Positions 46,056 to 59,170 of a stretch of 64,000 nt of DNA are shown one piece after another. Position numbers and translations under genes: made by a program. Numbering within the stretch: position 1 is the first letter of the stretch; the number at the start of each line of letters is the position of its first letter. Where the stretch lies: contig CM053328.1 in NCBI GenBank assembly GCA_028583605.1, forward strand, positions 11,448,782 through 11,512,781. Reading direction: 5' to 3'. This DNA comes from Dastarcus helophoroides (lineage: Eukaryota; Arthropoda; Insecta; Coleoptera; Bothrideridae). The notes beneath the pieces are model-generated. The model had not been told where the DNA came from. It made no database searches and worked only from the letters and a program-made list of their open reading frames with translations.

Positions 46056-47745
46056 TCAATGTTTACGTTTTCTTAATTCTTGAAATTTCGACATTTCTAT
46101 TTTAATTTAGGTCAGTGTTAAAGTCTTGATTTTAATCTATAAATTTCGACTTTTCTCTCGAACTGTTTTATCATTTATTTTTTTCCTGCAAAATATCATA
46201 TTTTTTAATTTTGCCTTGCAATGGTAATGCTAGATTCTTTGAAACTCCGTCTTTTTCTAAAAATTTTTACATTTTTCCTCATTAGTTTACATTGTGTGTG
46301 TCCTTTGTTTATTCCTTATGTAATTTTGACCCGAAATATCGACTATTTTGTCGAAATATCGACTATTTTGTTGAAATTTCCAGAAAATTTTTATTTTTGT
46401 GTTATTTTGCAGAATTGTCTTTTTCCCAAATATGCATTTCAAACCTTACTTTTTTCTTAAAATTGTTACTTTAAACTTGAAAATTTGTCGCAAGGATTTT
46501 AATTTTATTTTAAAATTTTCCTCTTATTCCCGAAATAATTTACTTTTTTTGCGGAATTTTAAGTTTAAACTTTGGATTTCATAAAAAATTGTTCGTTTTT
46601 TTGATTTTTTCCTATTTATCATTCCTATTTTCATTTTTGTTAAAAATTTCTAATATAAACTCAAAAAGTCAAGAATTTTATTTTATTTTATTAACTGAAA
46701 ACTTTAGCTCTTCTTGGCAAAATTTCAATTTGATTGTTTACCTTTTTTTGGTTGTTCGCTTAAAAAGTCAAGATTCAGACTTTCGGTGAAAGTTTTGACC
46801 TCATTTTCAAAATTTTCACTTTTTAAAACTTTGGAACTCTCAGTTATTCGGAAGTCTGGATCGAAGTTTGCACCTTGTTTTTATTCATTTTTTACTGGCT
46901 TCTTCTTCGCCAATTGCTTCTTCCACAAATCCAGATTTTGAGTTAATTTCTGTTAAGGATTTTCAATCTCTTATAGATTGCCTCACATTCTCCTGTTATA
47001 ATTTAAATATAAAAGTGTCAAGTTTCTAAATTTCAAGCTCTTGATTTTGAAATATTTGTCATGTTTCGATTTTTCTTCAAAATATTAATTTAAATCTGGA
47101 AATGTCGCCTTTTTTCTCTGAAATTTCAAGTAGGTTTTTTTCATAAATAGAGCCCTGAAGTTGTGGCAGTAAAGAAATTAAGTTTTGGTGCCATAAATGG
47201 CAAATAAAAGAGGCAAAAATTGCAGTAAAAACGTATAAAATGATATTTATAAATTATTATTATTATTATTATTATAGGTTTATGTGTATACGGAAAAAGA
47301 CCTTTCTCTCATAGCAATGTTGTACCAGATTGATATCACTTCCGCCCTTCCCCCTCTGGCTATGCAGTCAACTGAAAATTCATATTCAACCAGAAAAGGA
47401 GTTTATCCAGAAATTTTCATTTTTATATTTCAAAATTCGTTTTTTTCCTGAGGTTTAGAATTTTTCCAACAAATTTGTTTTTTCTTGAAAATTTTGAATA
47501 TATTCTTGGAATTCGATTTTTTTCTTTAAAATATGACTTTCTCAAAGTTTTGAATTTTTATTTTAAAATTTGTCGTTTTTTGTTCGAAATTTCGTCGTTT
47601 CTCAAAATTCAGATATTTCTGAAAATTTCGACTATTTTAGAAATACGATTTACCTCAGATTTCTTAAAATTTAGGTTTTTTCCAAATTTTTTCCAAATTT
47701 TGGTAAAAAAGTAAAAATCTTTAAAAAATATTTGTTTACAGATTT
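46056..47745. repeat. T-rich cryptically simple block
   Basis: TTTTCGAAATTTCGACTTTT-type sequence. It includes a tandem pair CGAAATATCGACTATTTTGT at 46335-46375 and a short (TTA)n at about 47250-47275. Near 47320-47390 there is a GC-richer scrap (TTCCGCCCTTCCCCCTCTGG). No gene. Confidence 0.6.
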
Positions 47746-47747
47746 TG

Positions 47748-47982
47748 AAAATTGAAAGACAGAACTTGTCCCCTGAAACCAAGAAAGATTAAAAAAATAC
47801 AACAGAGATTGCTCTAACGCGTTTCGACAGCCAAGATCTCTGAGTATTTTTCTGAAGATGACAGTTTGGCTGTCGAAACGCTTAGAGCAACCTTTGTTAT
47901 GTTTTTTAATCTTTGTTGGTTTCAGGGGATAAGTTCTGTATTTCAATTTTTGAAGATAACCAAGGACCAGTCCGTTCAACCA
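47748..47982. mobile_element. foldback-family copy G (both arms)
   Basis: Left arm: AAGACAGAACTTGTCCCCTG ... CTCTAACGCGTTTCGACAGC. Right arm: TTTTCTGAAGATGACAGTTT, GGCTGTCGAAACGCTTAGAG ... GGTTTCAGGGGATAAG, AACCAAGGACCAGTCCGTTC at the outer end. The hairpin is GACAG/CTGTC. Confidence 0.9.
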
Positions 47983-50940
47983 AAAAAAAAATACAGATTT
48001 TGGGTATTGGAAACATGTTGCATTTTTATAAAAAATTTAACCTGCGAGAAAATTTTCTTTCAAAAAATTTAAACCTTATTCTCAAATTTGGTTTTCTCTG
48101 CGAAATTTCCATTCTATTTCAAAATGGCAACTATTTCCTCCAAATTCGCCTTTTTCTTGAAAAGATTACTTTTGTCAAAATTCGTCTTTTCTTCCAAAAT
48201 TATGATTCTATTCGCAAAATTAGACTTTTTCCAAATTAAAATTTCAATTTCTCAAAATGTCGACTTTTTCTTGAAAATTAGATCTTTTTCTCGATTATTT
48301 TTCCTATGTCGGGCTTTTTCTATAAGTTTCGATTTTTTTAGAATCTAAGTTTCCGGAATATTTTCAACTGATTCCTTAATTTTTGCCTTCAAATGTCGAC
48401 ATTTTTCTCGAATTTAGGCTACTTTTATAAAATTCGTTTTTTTTTAATTTCAAATGTATTCCTAAAATTGTCGTCTTTTTTCCTAAAAGTTTTAAATTTT
48501 CGCCTTCAAAGTCGTCAGTTCTTTTTCAAATTTTCGCCATTTTTCAAAATTTGTTTTTTTTTTGTAAAAATTTCGACTCTTCTCACAATTCTAATTTCTG
48601 CAACTTTCGCCTTGTTAAAAATGTGATTTTTTTTGACATTTGGTCGATATTTTGATAAAAAGACAAAGATTTGGAGAAAAATTTTAATTGGGAGATTTTG
48701 AAAAATATTAATTGGGAGATTTTGAAAAATATTTTTGGGATGTTCTCTAAAGAGGTTTTTTTTTGAAAAGTTCAATTTTATTCTCAAATTTTGTTAAAAT
48801 CAAAATTTCTCTGGAAAATTTCAATTCTGTTTTGAAAATCACAATTTTTTCACCAAAAGTCGTCTTTTCCCAAATTTAGAGTTATTCTTTAATTACTGGT
48901 CTTTTTTTCCAAATTTTGACTTTATTCGCAAAATTCGACTTTTTTGTATTAAAATTAGACTTTTTGTTAAAAACTCTGGATTTCTTTTCAATTTCAGGTA
49001 TTTTAGGTATTTTTCTTATAATGGCGAGCTTTTCCTCGAAATGTTAATTTTTTTTTCAAAATTCCGTTGTATTTCTTAACAATGGTACTTTAGAACGTGA
49101 GTTTTTGGAAATTTTCAGAAATTTTTTTATCTTTTTTCTGAAATTTTGATTTTTATCTCTTTCCACGTTTAGAAACCTTAGTATTTCCTCGAATTTCGTC
49201 TTTTTTTTCAAAATTTAGAATTTTTTCCTTAGATTTATTTCATCTCTTTCTCTATATTCGCCGTTTTCGAAATTGTGATTTTTTTAGAGTTTTCGTTGAA
49301 AAATCTGATTTTCCAAAAATGTTCAATTTTTGTCTCAAAATTCGTTTTTATTTACGAATTATCTTTTTTCTAAAAACTTTGATTTTTTTTAACAGAGCTT
49401 TCCTCAAATTTCAACTTGCTTATCAAAATTTGTCTTTTTGTCAAAATTTTGCGAACAATATTTGTTTGAGAGCTTTCATATTTTTCAAAAATGATTTTTT
49501 CTAAAAAGATAAAAATTGCAAACAATGTTATTCACATTTTTGAATAATTTCCCAAAAAAATTGACATCCATTTATTTTGAAATGTTACTTTTCTTCTCAT
49601 TTCGACTATTTTTTTCAAAATGTATCTGTTTTTCGACTTCAATCGACGTTTTTTTCTTAATTACATTTAATTTTTTTTTTGGAAAAGGTGACCTTTTTTC
49701 GAAGTTTTATCTTTTTCTTGGTATTTCGATTTCTCCTCGAAATTCCGTTATATTTTCAATATTGGGCTTTTGTAAAGGTTCAAAATTTTTTCGAATTTGA
49801 CTTAACAGAAATTTTTACTGATTTCATAAGATTCAAATTTTTAACACAATTTCCATATTTAGTTTCTCCTCGAACTATTTTCTCGTAAAAAAAGTCCTTT
49901 TCACAAAATTCGCCTTTTTCTAGAAAAGCGTATTTCTATAAATTTCGACTTTATTCTCAACATTATACTTTTCGACTTTTCTTCCAAAATTCTCTCCTTT
50001 TCAATATTTCGCATTTTTCTTAATGTATGTTTTTTTTCTGAAAAGTTTGACCTTTTTAAATTTGACTTTTTAGAAATTTCAGGTTGTATTTCAAGATTCG
50101 CATTATTCTCGAGATTTCAGATTGTAATTTCAAAATTCGATATTTCTGAAATGTCGATTTTTTCCGAGAAAGAATAATGTATGAAATTACAACTTCTTTT
50201 ACAAAATTCAACTTTCCTGGAACTTGCAACTTTTTTTTACAAAATGTGTCTTTTAGAAATTTTGATATTTTCCGAATTTCTCAGGTTCTTCAATCTTTCC
50301 AAAAAATTAATTTCTTAGTTTAATTTCGATTAAAATTTTTTTTCCCAAAACTGGTTTTCTTCTTGGAAACGTCACCCTTTTTTTCTAAATTTCAACTGTA
50401 TTTTTCAAAAATCGTTTATTTTTTTAAATTATTTTCATTAGTATTTAGCTTTTCCTGAAAATTTCCTTCAAATTTGATTTTTGGGAGTCTTACCTTGGTT
50501 TGCAAAACTCGTCTAATTTTCGAAAGTTCGACTTGTACCTCAAAATTATATGGTATTTATGGAAATTTGAACTCGAAATTAGGATTTTTTTCTCTTAATA
50601 ACACCTTCCTAAACTCGTTTATTTTTCCAAAACTGTATCGAAATTTTAATATAAAGCCAACAATTCCGAGAAATATTTGTTGTAAATTTCAAGATTGTCA
50701 AAATTTGAATAAGGTAAAAATTCTGATCTCTGGAAATTGCTTTTTGTTCAAATGCTGTTTCTTTTTACAAAATACGAGTTTTGGAAATTTTAAATTTTTG
50801 TTTTTAAAATTTTGAACTTTTTTTTCTATTTTAATATCGATTTTCCAACTGCTTAGTTATTTTTCGAAATTTCTACCCCCAGTGAAAATATAACTTAGTT
50901 AAATGTTTATAAATACTCAACCGAAATGTTTTTTTACAAA
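47983..50940. repeat. T-rich cryptically simple block
   Basis: About 3 kb of TTTTTCTCAAAATTCGACTT units, with a 24-bp tandem pair TTAATTGGGAGATTTTGAAA at 48684-48735. Many hydrophobic Phe-rich frames arise from TTT/TTC content and are not genes. Confidence 0.7.
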
Positions 50941-53205
50941 TTATGTCTTTTTTTCTTCATCGATTTTTCAATATAATTAATGCCTCCCCCTGATGCCGGT
51001 TAGTGGACCAGATATTAAAGGCTCATTAATCAAATAAAAATAAATTATGGGAATTATAATTATTATAACATTTTAATTGATGCAATTTTGATCTTTTTTT
51101 TAGGTCTTTCATTTTCTGAATATAAGCCAAAAAAATGGCAATAACACCAAAAAAGGCAAAATAACCTGAAAGTGTCAAAACAGGCAAATATGGCATCAAA
51201 TGGTAAATGCCGGGATCTAGTTATAAATGTTAAATTTATTTCATAAAATTCCTGACTTTGATCCTAACTTCACATTCAACGGAAAAAATAATCTAGGGCG
51301 ATGAAATATACTAATAGACACTCAGTCTGTTGAAGGTTTAGTAATGTTCCTGTTAAAATGTTAACTATTTGCTGAAAATTCCAGTTTAAACTGAAAACAT
51401 TTGTTAGTTTTTTATTAAAATTTATAGCTGAAGTGTAAACTTTTTTATACCAAATTTCGAAACAGAAATGGAATTTTTAAATAATCAGATTACTCATCTT
51501 GTAAACAGAAACTAATAATAATAATACTAATAATACGTGGCGTATCAAACCTTTGGCTATATTTATTATTTTTATTTATTATTTATTTATTTTGTTTTCA
51601 CTTCGCTTGAGAATTGAAAGAAGTACAGAAAGTAGGACGTATTTATAAATTAAAGTATTGAGGGGTCGCCTTCCTAGTTTTTTTTAAATTTCGGTTTAAT
51701 TTTGGCACCACTTATATTTTTATACTAATTTTCAGTTTTTATTATTATTATTTTACTACATTACTTTAATATTAAAGAAAATAAAGCTACACAAAACATT
51801 GAAGACAGTTGTGAAATGATTGAAAATATGAAACAATGTAAATCAATTTGAAAATAAACATTTTTAGATCCTGATTCCTTTTTCAAGTTAAATTTGAAAT
51901 ATTCCACTGATTAAATAGATAATTTCGTTTGCTTTTGACATTACTTCAAACATGACACAAGCAAAAAATGAGGGCATTAAACATATTACAATAGACTTAC
52001 CCAAATAAGTTTATGAACCGATCAGTTTGCAGAATTTCAACAAAAACAAACGTTGTTTGTAACATTGAAATAAAAAAATCAATGGAGCTCTCTCGCGTTA
52101 AAAGATGTTATAAAAAAACGTCATAAACTAATCTCCAATGAACTGCTCGGGGTCATTAAAACTGCACTTAATTATGTTATAATTTTTGATATGTCGACTT
52201 GTTTCTTTTCGCATTGTTGAAAAAAACCCCAACGTACAAAACAAATTTATCTATTAGCCGGACGACGGTTCAAAGAACATCGACGACGTCTAAAAATGCC
52301 AATTTTTTACTAACACTCCGGTTGTACAAATCCACTTATATTTAATTCATCGCCTTATCGTCTATTTTATTTATTTTTTGATGCAAAAACAACAATTTAC
52401 ACACAAACAGAATCCAAGGATTTAATTTAGATTTAATTTATAGTAAAATAAGCCTGTTTTTTCAATTTAATTAAATAGGTTCAATTTTTATAAGTAATCT
52501 CTTAAAGTGGTCTGAGAGTCGCACTGAAATTTGCACCTATTATCTGTTTTTTAATTACGTTAAACACTTCTAAAGCAAACAAGATGTATAATAAAATTTA
52601 TCGTGTTTGTTTACCTCTAATGTTGGATCAATTACGTTAAGGCACAATTTTCGTCTATGTACGTTATTAGTTGGTCACAACTAAGAAATCATCGAATTGG
52701 CTTATCGCAATAGATTTCTTCTTTTCTGCTAAGATAAGCAACATATGGGGAATAAAAAAAGTCTAATTTCAATGATGGCCACGAATAGGAAGATAGTGGT
52801 CACCGCGATCTAAGATACGAACCCAATCCCAAATTCTTTGGTTCAGGATTTTCAGTCGACGATTTCTCAGACTCGTCCCAGATCCGATGTGTACATATCA
52901 GTCTCCATTGGGTTAGCTAGGGGGGCAAGGGTGGACAATACAGACCCTGAAAAGTTAATTACCACCGTAAAAAGATCTATGCTCATCATACGTAGCTCAT
53001 TGTCTACCCCGACACCACATAGTTTTCTGGTTTTGTGAGGACATTTGTTTTTTTTGTTTTGTCAAAAGTTATTTTGGTTGTCCTACCCACGTTTCTTCCT
53101 AGGAAAAAATCCTAGCTAGGCGGGATAGTCGTTACTGTGCAAATTTTAAAATAACGCCTCCTGGGGTTAATTTAAGGGAATCCACTAATTGTAAGTGCTG
53201 TAGCG
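50941..53205. other. island of normal complexity; no gene recognised
   Basis: AT-rich but not simple-sequence, with short TTATT runs near 51570-51595 and 51735. A plus-strand frame of 66 codons at 52838-53038 has near-neutral composition (SRPRSDVYISVSIGL-like) but no recognised domain. It could be a repeat fragment or a coincidence. Confidence 0.4.
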
Positions 53206-53425
53206 CAGGGGTCCTCGTCAAATTGGACGGCTTCCTTTTTTTAGTCGTCAAAAATAGTTTAAAGACACGACAGGATTTGGTTTAACCACATTTTCATTGA
53301 AGTCCCCAGAGCCTCATTGGAGTTGAACGGAGCCTCAAGCAAGCTTAATTCGCCTCTCAACGCGACAAAATAGAATTTTTTATAAAATACCCAAATTATG
53401 GAAAAAAATAAAAATTTAATATGTA
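53206..53425. other. possible hAT-like terminus and flank
   Basis: At about 53210, GCAGGGGTCCTCGTCAAATT resembles a hAT end (CAGGGGTYNNC...). No partner terminus or transposase was found. The rest is unremarkable. Confidence 0.3.
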
Positions 53426-53427
53426 AA

Positions 53428-53614
53428 AATTGAAATACAAAGCTTGTCCCCTGAAACCAAGAAAGATTCAAAAATACAACAAAGGTTGCTCTAACGCCAA
53501 GCTATCATCTTCAGGCAGATACAACAGTACCTCTCTGAAGATAGTTGTATCTCTCTGAAAATGATAACTTGGTTATCGAAACGCGTTAGAGGAGGTTCAA
53601 TCCATTCCACCAAA
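53428..53614. mobile_element. foldback-family copy H (rearranged)
   Basis: Left arm AAATACAAAGCTTGTCCCCT ... GGTTGCTCTAACGCCAAGCT (hairpin shortened). A centre with duplicated TATCTCTCTGAA pieces follows, then the right arm GATAACTTGGTTATCGAAAC, GCGTTAGAGG, cut directly to the outer end TTCAATCCATTCCACCAAAA. The right hairpin GATAAC/GTTATC is perfect. Confidence 0.88.
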
Positions 53615-54906
53615 ATTTAAAATGTTGACTACAAAGTTTAAGAAAAAAGTGTAAATTACTGAAAAAAATACCTGATATTTGCAACAAATTTGTCGAATTT
53701 CCGCGTTTAAAAATTTCAAATTTATATCCTGAATTTTCAGGAAAAAGTTCAACTTTCAAAAAGAATTTGAATAATAAAGTATTTCTTTTGATCTAGACGT
53801 TCTCAGTTTCATCCAAAAATTACTTTTTCTAAAAACTTTTCATTTGTTTAAATGTTGAACTTAAAACTCGAAACTGACATTAAAAATTTCATCTTTTTTT
53901 ATGAAATTTGGATTTTTCACGATAAAAGTGAAAATTTTCAGTTGGCAGTCGAAATTTCGAGATTAAGCTCGAAATTCCAAGCTTATTGGAATTATTTTTT
54001 TGCAAATTCGTAAAACTTACTTCCCTACAAAGAAAAGAGTTGGAGTATGAGTATATGAAAGTTTTGACATTTTGTTTAAAAGTGTCCACTTTTATTGAAA
54101 ATTTCCACTTTTATTGAAAATTTCCACTTTTATTTAAACTTTCCACGTTTGTTAAAAACACTGATATTTACTTTTGAAAATTAAACACTTTTTCTCAGAT
54201 TTGGGACTGTTTATCGAAATGTTTCTTTCCTTTAAAGAACTCGACTTTTAAAAAAAATTCCACTAATAATCGATCTCTTTCAAAATTTCGAGCCATTTTT
54301 CAAAACCTGGTTTATTTCAAAAGTTATTTATTTTAAAGGTAGCATCTTTTTTTTCAAAATTTACATTTTCTTGGAAATTTAGACTTTTTTTGTATATTTT
54401 TTTTTAATCTTTCATTCTTTTCGAATATTCGATTATAGTCTTGAAACTTTCGACGTTTGTTCAATAATTTTTAAAGCGAAAACTTTTTTTGGGGGGGGGG
54501 GGCGAGTGGATGTTAGTCGCCATCCTCAATTATTTGTACTTCTCAACTGAGAGAAATCGCTGAAAGTTTGAAAAAATTATTTTTTGAAATATCTTGAAAT
54601 TTGTTATATCATTGTTTTAAGTTTTCACTTGTGCCAGCAGTCCCCATAACTTCCCAATTTTTTTTTCATTAAAAATTTTTTTGAAAGTTTAATTGAAAAT
54701 CTGGACCTCTTTCTAAATCTATTTTTTTATTAAAAATTTCTTCTTTTTTGAATAATTCACCTTTTTCGAAGTTTTAATCTTTTGAAAAATTTCAACTTTT
54801 TTGAAATATTTTATGTTTTTGATAGTTTAGGTTTTTTTTGTTTAAAATATCGATTTTTTGAAACTTTGATATTTCATAATTTCGGGTTTTTTCAAAATTT
54901 CTACTT
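53615..54906. repeat. T-rich cryptically simple block with a G12 run
   Basis: Mostly TTTTTGAAAATTTCCACTTT sequence. A 19-bp unit CACTTTTATTGAAAATTTC is repeated three times at 54087-54140. A run of about 12 G lies at 54491-54502. No gene. Confidence 0.65.
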
Positions 54907-55048
54907 GAAATACGAAACCTTGTCCCCTGTAACCAAAAATAAGAAAAAAGAACACAAAAAAGGTTTCTTATTCTTTCTTTGTTTCAGAGGACAATATTTG
55001 TATTTCAATTTTATAAGATACCAAAGACCAATAGGTTTTACCAAAATT
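54907..55048. mobile_element. foldback-family copy I (centre lost)
   Basis: GAAATACGAAACCTTGTCCC then AAAAAGGTTTCTTATTCTTT and GTTTCAGAGGACAATATTTG, ending ACCAAAGACCAATAGGTTTT. The two arms meet without the hairpin motif. Confidence 0.8.
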
Positions 55049-56190
55049 TTCACTTTTTTAAAAGATGTACATTTTTTCCAAGATATATATTTTATTAGAA
55101 TTTCCACTTTTTTTTCAAAATTTGTACCTTTTCTAGATCTAGATTTATTTAAAAATTTCGTTTTTTCCCCAATATTGCGCTTTATTTTAAAAATATCCAC
55201 TTTTTCGTCGGTTTTTCTCTTTTTGAAAATTTCGACTTTTTTCAAAGTTTTGACTTTTACTTAAAATTTTGGTTATTTTGTAAATTAAATTTCGAGTTTA
55301 TTTTTCTAAATTTCAACTCTCGAAACTCTGACTTTTTTTGTAAAATTTGAAATTTGTATGAAAATTCACCTTTCTTTCAAGATATCGACTTTTTTTCGAA
55401 ATGTTAATCTTTTCTAAAAATTATACAAACTTTTTTTTGAAAATTTCAAAATTGTTTTGAAAATTTCGAATTTTTTTTGTAAATTTCGAACTTTTTGAAG
55501 GTATTGATTTTAACAATTTCATTTTTTTTAGCTAAATTTTGACCTTTTTGTAAAAGTTTCACTTCTTTTTAAAATCGCTAACTAGCGACTTTTTTAAAAG
55601 GTTTTGTCATTTCAAAATTGTCACTCTTTTCCAAATTTCTAGTTTTTTCAAAATTTGAGTTTTTCTCAACATTTTAGGTTTACTCATTTGGCCCTTTTTT
55701 AAAATTCTTACGTATTTCTAGAATCTAGTTATTGACTGTTTTAAAAGTTCCTACTTCAAATTTTGAATTTTTCTCAAAAATTTTAAATTTTTTAATTATT
55801 TGGCTCTTTTCAAAATTTTTACATATTTCTTAGAATTTAGTTATTTCTTGGTTTTAAAAATTCCTACTTTAAATTTTGACATTTTTCGTTGAAATGTTGA
55901 CTTTTTGGAACTTTTGTCTTTGAAAAATTGACCATTTTTTTAATTTTCGTCTTTGCTGAAAATATTCATTTTTTGTGAAAGTTGAATTTCCGTTTTAAAA
56001 GGTTGAAGCTTCAAAAATGTCAACTTTTTTCAAATTTTAATTTTTTCCAAATTTTATCTTATGATGTTTTAAAAATATCGAGTTTTTTGAAAACTTCGAC
56101 ATTTAAAATCAAAATTTTTAAAAATTTTTCAATATTGTATTTTTTCTCAGAACTTTTTTTATTTATTTGGTAAGTTTCCCTTTCTTGTCG
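55049..56190. repeat. T-rich cryptically simple block
   Basis: TTTTTCAAAATTTCGACTTT units with a ~122-bp duplication at about 55655-55880 (ATTTGGC(C/T)CTTTT, AATTTAGTTATT, AAATTCCTACTT). No gene. Confidence 0.6.
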
Positions 56191-56194
56191 ACAT

Positions 56195-56630
56195 TCAGAA
56201 GTACGATGCAATTCTAAAGGTTACCATAAAGGCTTGCAATAGATTTTTCCTTTATTTGGAAAAGGTCCACTTTTTCTCAACATTCAGAAGTATGATTCAA
56301 TCCTAAAGGCTACTTTAAAAGGTTGCAAGGTTAAGCCGTTCGGGGTGTTTCATTGCAGAACATTTAATTGAAAAAAAAATTAAAATTCTAAAGAAATTGA
56401 ATACAGATATACTCTCTGAAGATGATAACTTGGCTACCCAAACGCGTTGGAGCAACCTTTGTTGTGTTTTTTTATCTTTCTCAGTTTTAGGGGACAAGAT
56501 TTGTATTTCACTTTTTCAAGATAACCAAGGACCAGTCCTTTTCACCAAAATTCTAAAGGTTACCCTAAAAAATTGCAAGATTTAGACGTTCGAGCTGTTT
56601 CATTACAGAACATTTAGTTGAAAAAAATGT
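56195..56630. repeat. direct repeats around foldback copy J
   Basis: ACATTCAGAAGTA(C/T)GAT then AATTCTAAAGGTTACC occurs at about 56200 and 56280. The stretch CTAAAGG...GTTTCATTGCAGAACATT at 56305-56375 recurs at 56553-56620 on the other side of the element. The foldback copy therefore lies between two copies of an about 75-bp flank. Confidence 0.75.
56399..56555 (+). mobile_element. foldback-family copy J (right arm)
   Basis: TACTCTCTGAAGATGATAAC, TTGGCTACCCAAACGCGTTG, GAGCAACCTTTGTTGTG, AGTTTTAGGGGACAAGATTT and the outer end AACCAAGGACCAGTCCTTTT. The GAAAC core is mutated to CAAAC. Confidence 0.85.
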
Positions 56631-59115
56631 CTCGACATTTTTAGTATTTGTTGAAAATGTTGACTTATTGACTAATTTTGATTCTTAAAATTTTGAGTTT
56701 TTAAAATTTTGGCTCTTTTGCAAATTTTGATATTCTTCTAAATCGTGTTTCTATTGGCTTTTTGAAAAATTTGGCTCTTTTTGAGAATATTTACCATTTT
56801 TAAAATTTTTATTTCTTTTAATTTCGACAATTGAAAATTCAAATATTTTTTAAATTACAACCTTTTGAAAATTTCCACGTTTCATTAAAATTTGTCAAAT
56901 TCCTCTATTGTTGACGTGGTCATGAGTGCTTAAAACTTTCTAGTATTTTTCCCAAAGTCTTGGCTTTTTTTTGAACTTAGACATTTTGAAATTTTAACTA
57001 TTCTTAAGATATTCACTTTTTTTCCAAAGTTTCGACTTTTTCTTGAAATTATGAGCTAGCAATTAAAATAGTTTTCCAAAATTTCGATTTTTTTCTTTCC
57101 AAATTTTGACTTAAGGTACTTATCTAAGTATTTTATTTTTAATTTTGACTTATTGAAAATCTAATATCTTTTCGCAAAACTTGGCCATCTTTGTAAATTT
57201 CGATTTTTTCCAGAATTTTGTTTTCATCATCTTTTTTTTTTAATTTGGACTTATTTTAAAGACTAATACTTGTTTAGAAACATTCCAACCTTTTGAAAAA
57301 ATCGATTCTTTTTTAAGTTAAAGACTTTTTTCTAAATTTAGGCTTTTTTGAAACTAAATTTTTAAAATATTGGAATTTTTTTTTTCGTTTTAAATTTCTC
57401 GAAGTTTTTACCTTTTGAAAATTTAGACTCGATTTTTTTTCTAAATTCCGCCTTTTTTAGAAAAATTCGAACCCTTTGGAAAAATCGATTCTTTTTTTAA
57501 ATTAAAGACCTTTTCAGAATTTAGACTTCTTTAAAACTAAATTTTAAAAATATTGGCTTTTTAAAAAATATTGAACTTTTGTTACGTTTTAAATTTTTCG
57601 AAATTTTCAAAATATTGGCTTTTTAAATAAATTGAACTTTTTGTTATGTTTTAAATTTCTCGAAATTTTTACCCTTTGAAAATTTAGACGTTTGAATAGA
57701 ATACTCGATTTTGTTTTTCTAAATTTCGCCTATTTTTTATTATGAATATTTTCAAAAAGGTCGACTTTACTCCAAATTTTGATTTTTTTGCAACTTGAAA
57801 ATTCACTTTGTTCAAGATTTCGACCTTTCTCTAAAAATGTCGACACTTCAAAATTCACCTTGCTCAAAATTCCAAGTTTTTCTTAATTTTTTGTTATATT
57901 TTGAAAACTGCAACTTTTTCAAGTTTTCGTCTTTTGACTTTGAAACATCTAGACAGACTTTTTCAAAATTTTCGACTTTCCTGAAAAGTTCGAGTTTTTT
58001 AAACATTTTATTTTGTTTTAATTTTATGTTTTACTTAAACTTTTTTTTTTGTAAATTTCGACTTTTTTTTAAATCCTAGTTTTAAAAAAAAATGGACATT
58101 TAAATATTTCCTCATTGTCCAAAATTTCCATTTTTTTCTCAAACTTTTTACTTAATTTGAATTTTCGATCCTTTCAAAATTTCGACTTATTTCAACATTT
58201 TTTCTTTGAAAAATTATTAAGTACTTCTTCAACATTTTGACTTTTTTTTTCGAAATTTCGAATAAAAAAATCAAACTTATTTTAAAACTTTTGACTGGAA
58301 ACATTCCAACTGTTTAAAAAAATAGACTTGATAATTGTAATTTTCTTCAAAAGTTTGAAATTGTTACAAATTTCAATTCTCTCTTCAAATTTTCTTTTAT
58401 TGAAGAATTTTACTTATTTGAAAATCCTGTTTAAAATTTTCACTTTATCTAAAACTATATTTTTGAATATTTCGACAAGAAGCTTCATAATCGTAACAGA
58501 AACTGTCCGATACTGGGAATAAAAAATATCTAAATCAAAATGAATGTTTCCTTAAGATTTTTTCAAGTAATTTCGAATGTTCTTTAACCGGTACGTCCAT
58601 ATAGGCGACTGCCTTTTATCTTTTTTGTCAACAAATTTTAAAGATCTGTAACTAGTCGAAATAGTATTCGAATCGGATATCCAAAACAACTTCATATTCG
58701 TATTTAAAATCGGTATAAAATTAAAATATATCCGTATCCAGATCCGAAATATCATATCCCAGGATTTCTTTCAAAAATTCGACTTTTTGAAAAAAAAACT
58801 TCGATATTTTTTAAATTTCGACTTTTAAGATATTGAGTTTTTTTTCCCAAATTTTATATTTTTTTGAAAATCTAGGTTTTAAAGAATCTGAGAAATATAC
58901 TAAGTTTTTGAAAGCTTCGAATATTTTGAAAATATTGACTTAAGATTTCGAGTTTTTTTTGAAATTTTGTCTTTTTTTGAAAATGTAGGTTTCGAAGAAT
59001 TTGAGGAATATACTAAGTTTTTGAAAGCTTCGAATATTTTAAAAATGTTGACTTTTAAGATTTCGAGTTTTCTTTCGAAATTTCGTCTTTTTCTGAAAAC
59101 GTAGAAATTAAAATT
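56631..59115. repeat. T-rich cryptically simple block with local duplications
   Basis: TTTTTGAAAATTTCGACTTT units. Duplications: AAATTTTTAAAATATTGG...TTAAATTTCTCGAA near 57355, 57540 and 57605; and a ~116-bp tandem at 58875-59110 built on AATATACTAAGTTTTTGAAA and GATTTCGAGTTTT. At 58665-58755 a short-period ATCCGTATCCAGATCCG motif cluster gives an Arg/Ile/Asp-repeat frame. No gene. Confidence 0.65.
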
Positions 59116-59116
59116 G

Positions 59117-59170
59117 AAGATTTGTATTTCAATTTTTGAAAATAAACAAGGACCAGTCCGTTTCACCTAA
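59117..59170 (+). mobile_element. foldback-family copy K (outer end only)
   Basis: GAAGATTTGTATTTCAATTT, TTGAAAATAAACAAGGACCA, GTCCGTTTCACC: the last 50 bp of a right arm. Confidence 0.75.

Noticed and set aside
46221..50815. Hydrophobic frames resembling membrane proteins
   Set aside because: Phe/Leu/Ser richness follows from TTT, TTC and TCT content of T-rich simple DNA; many overlap in different frames.
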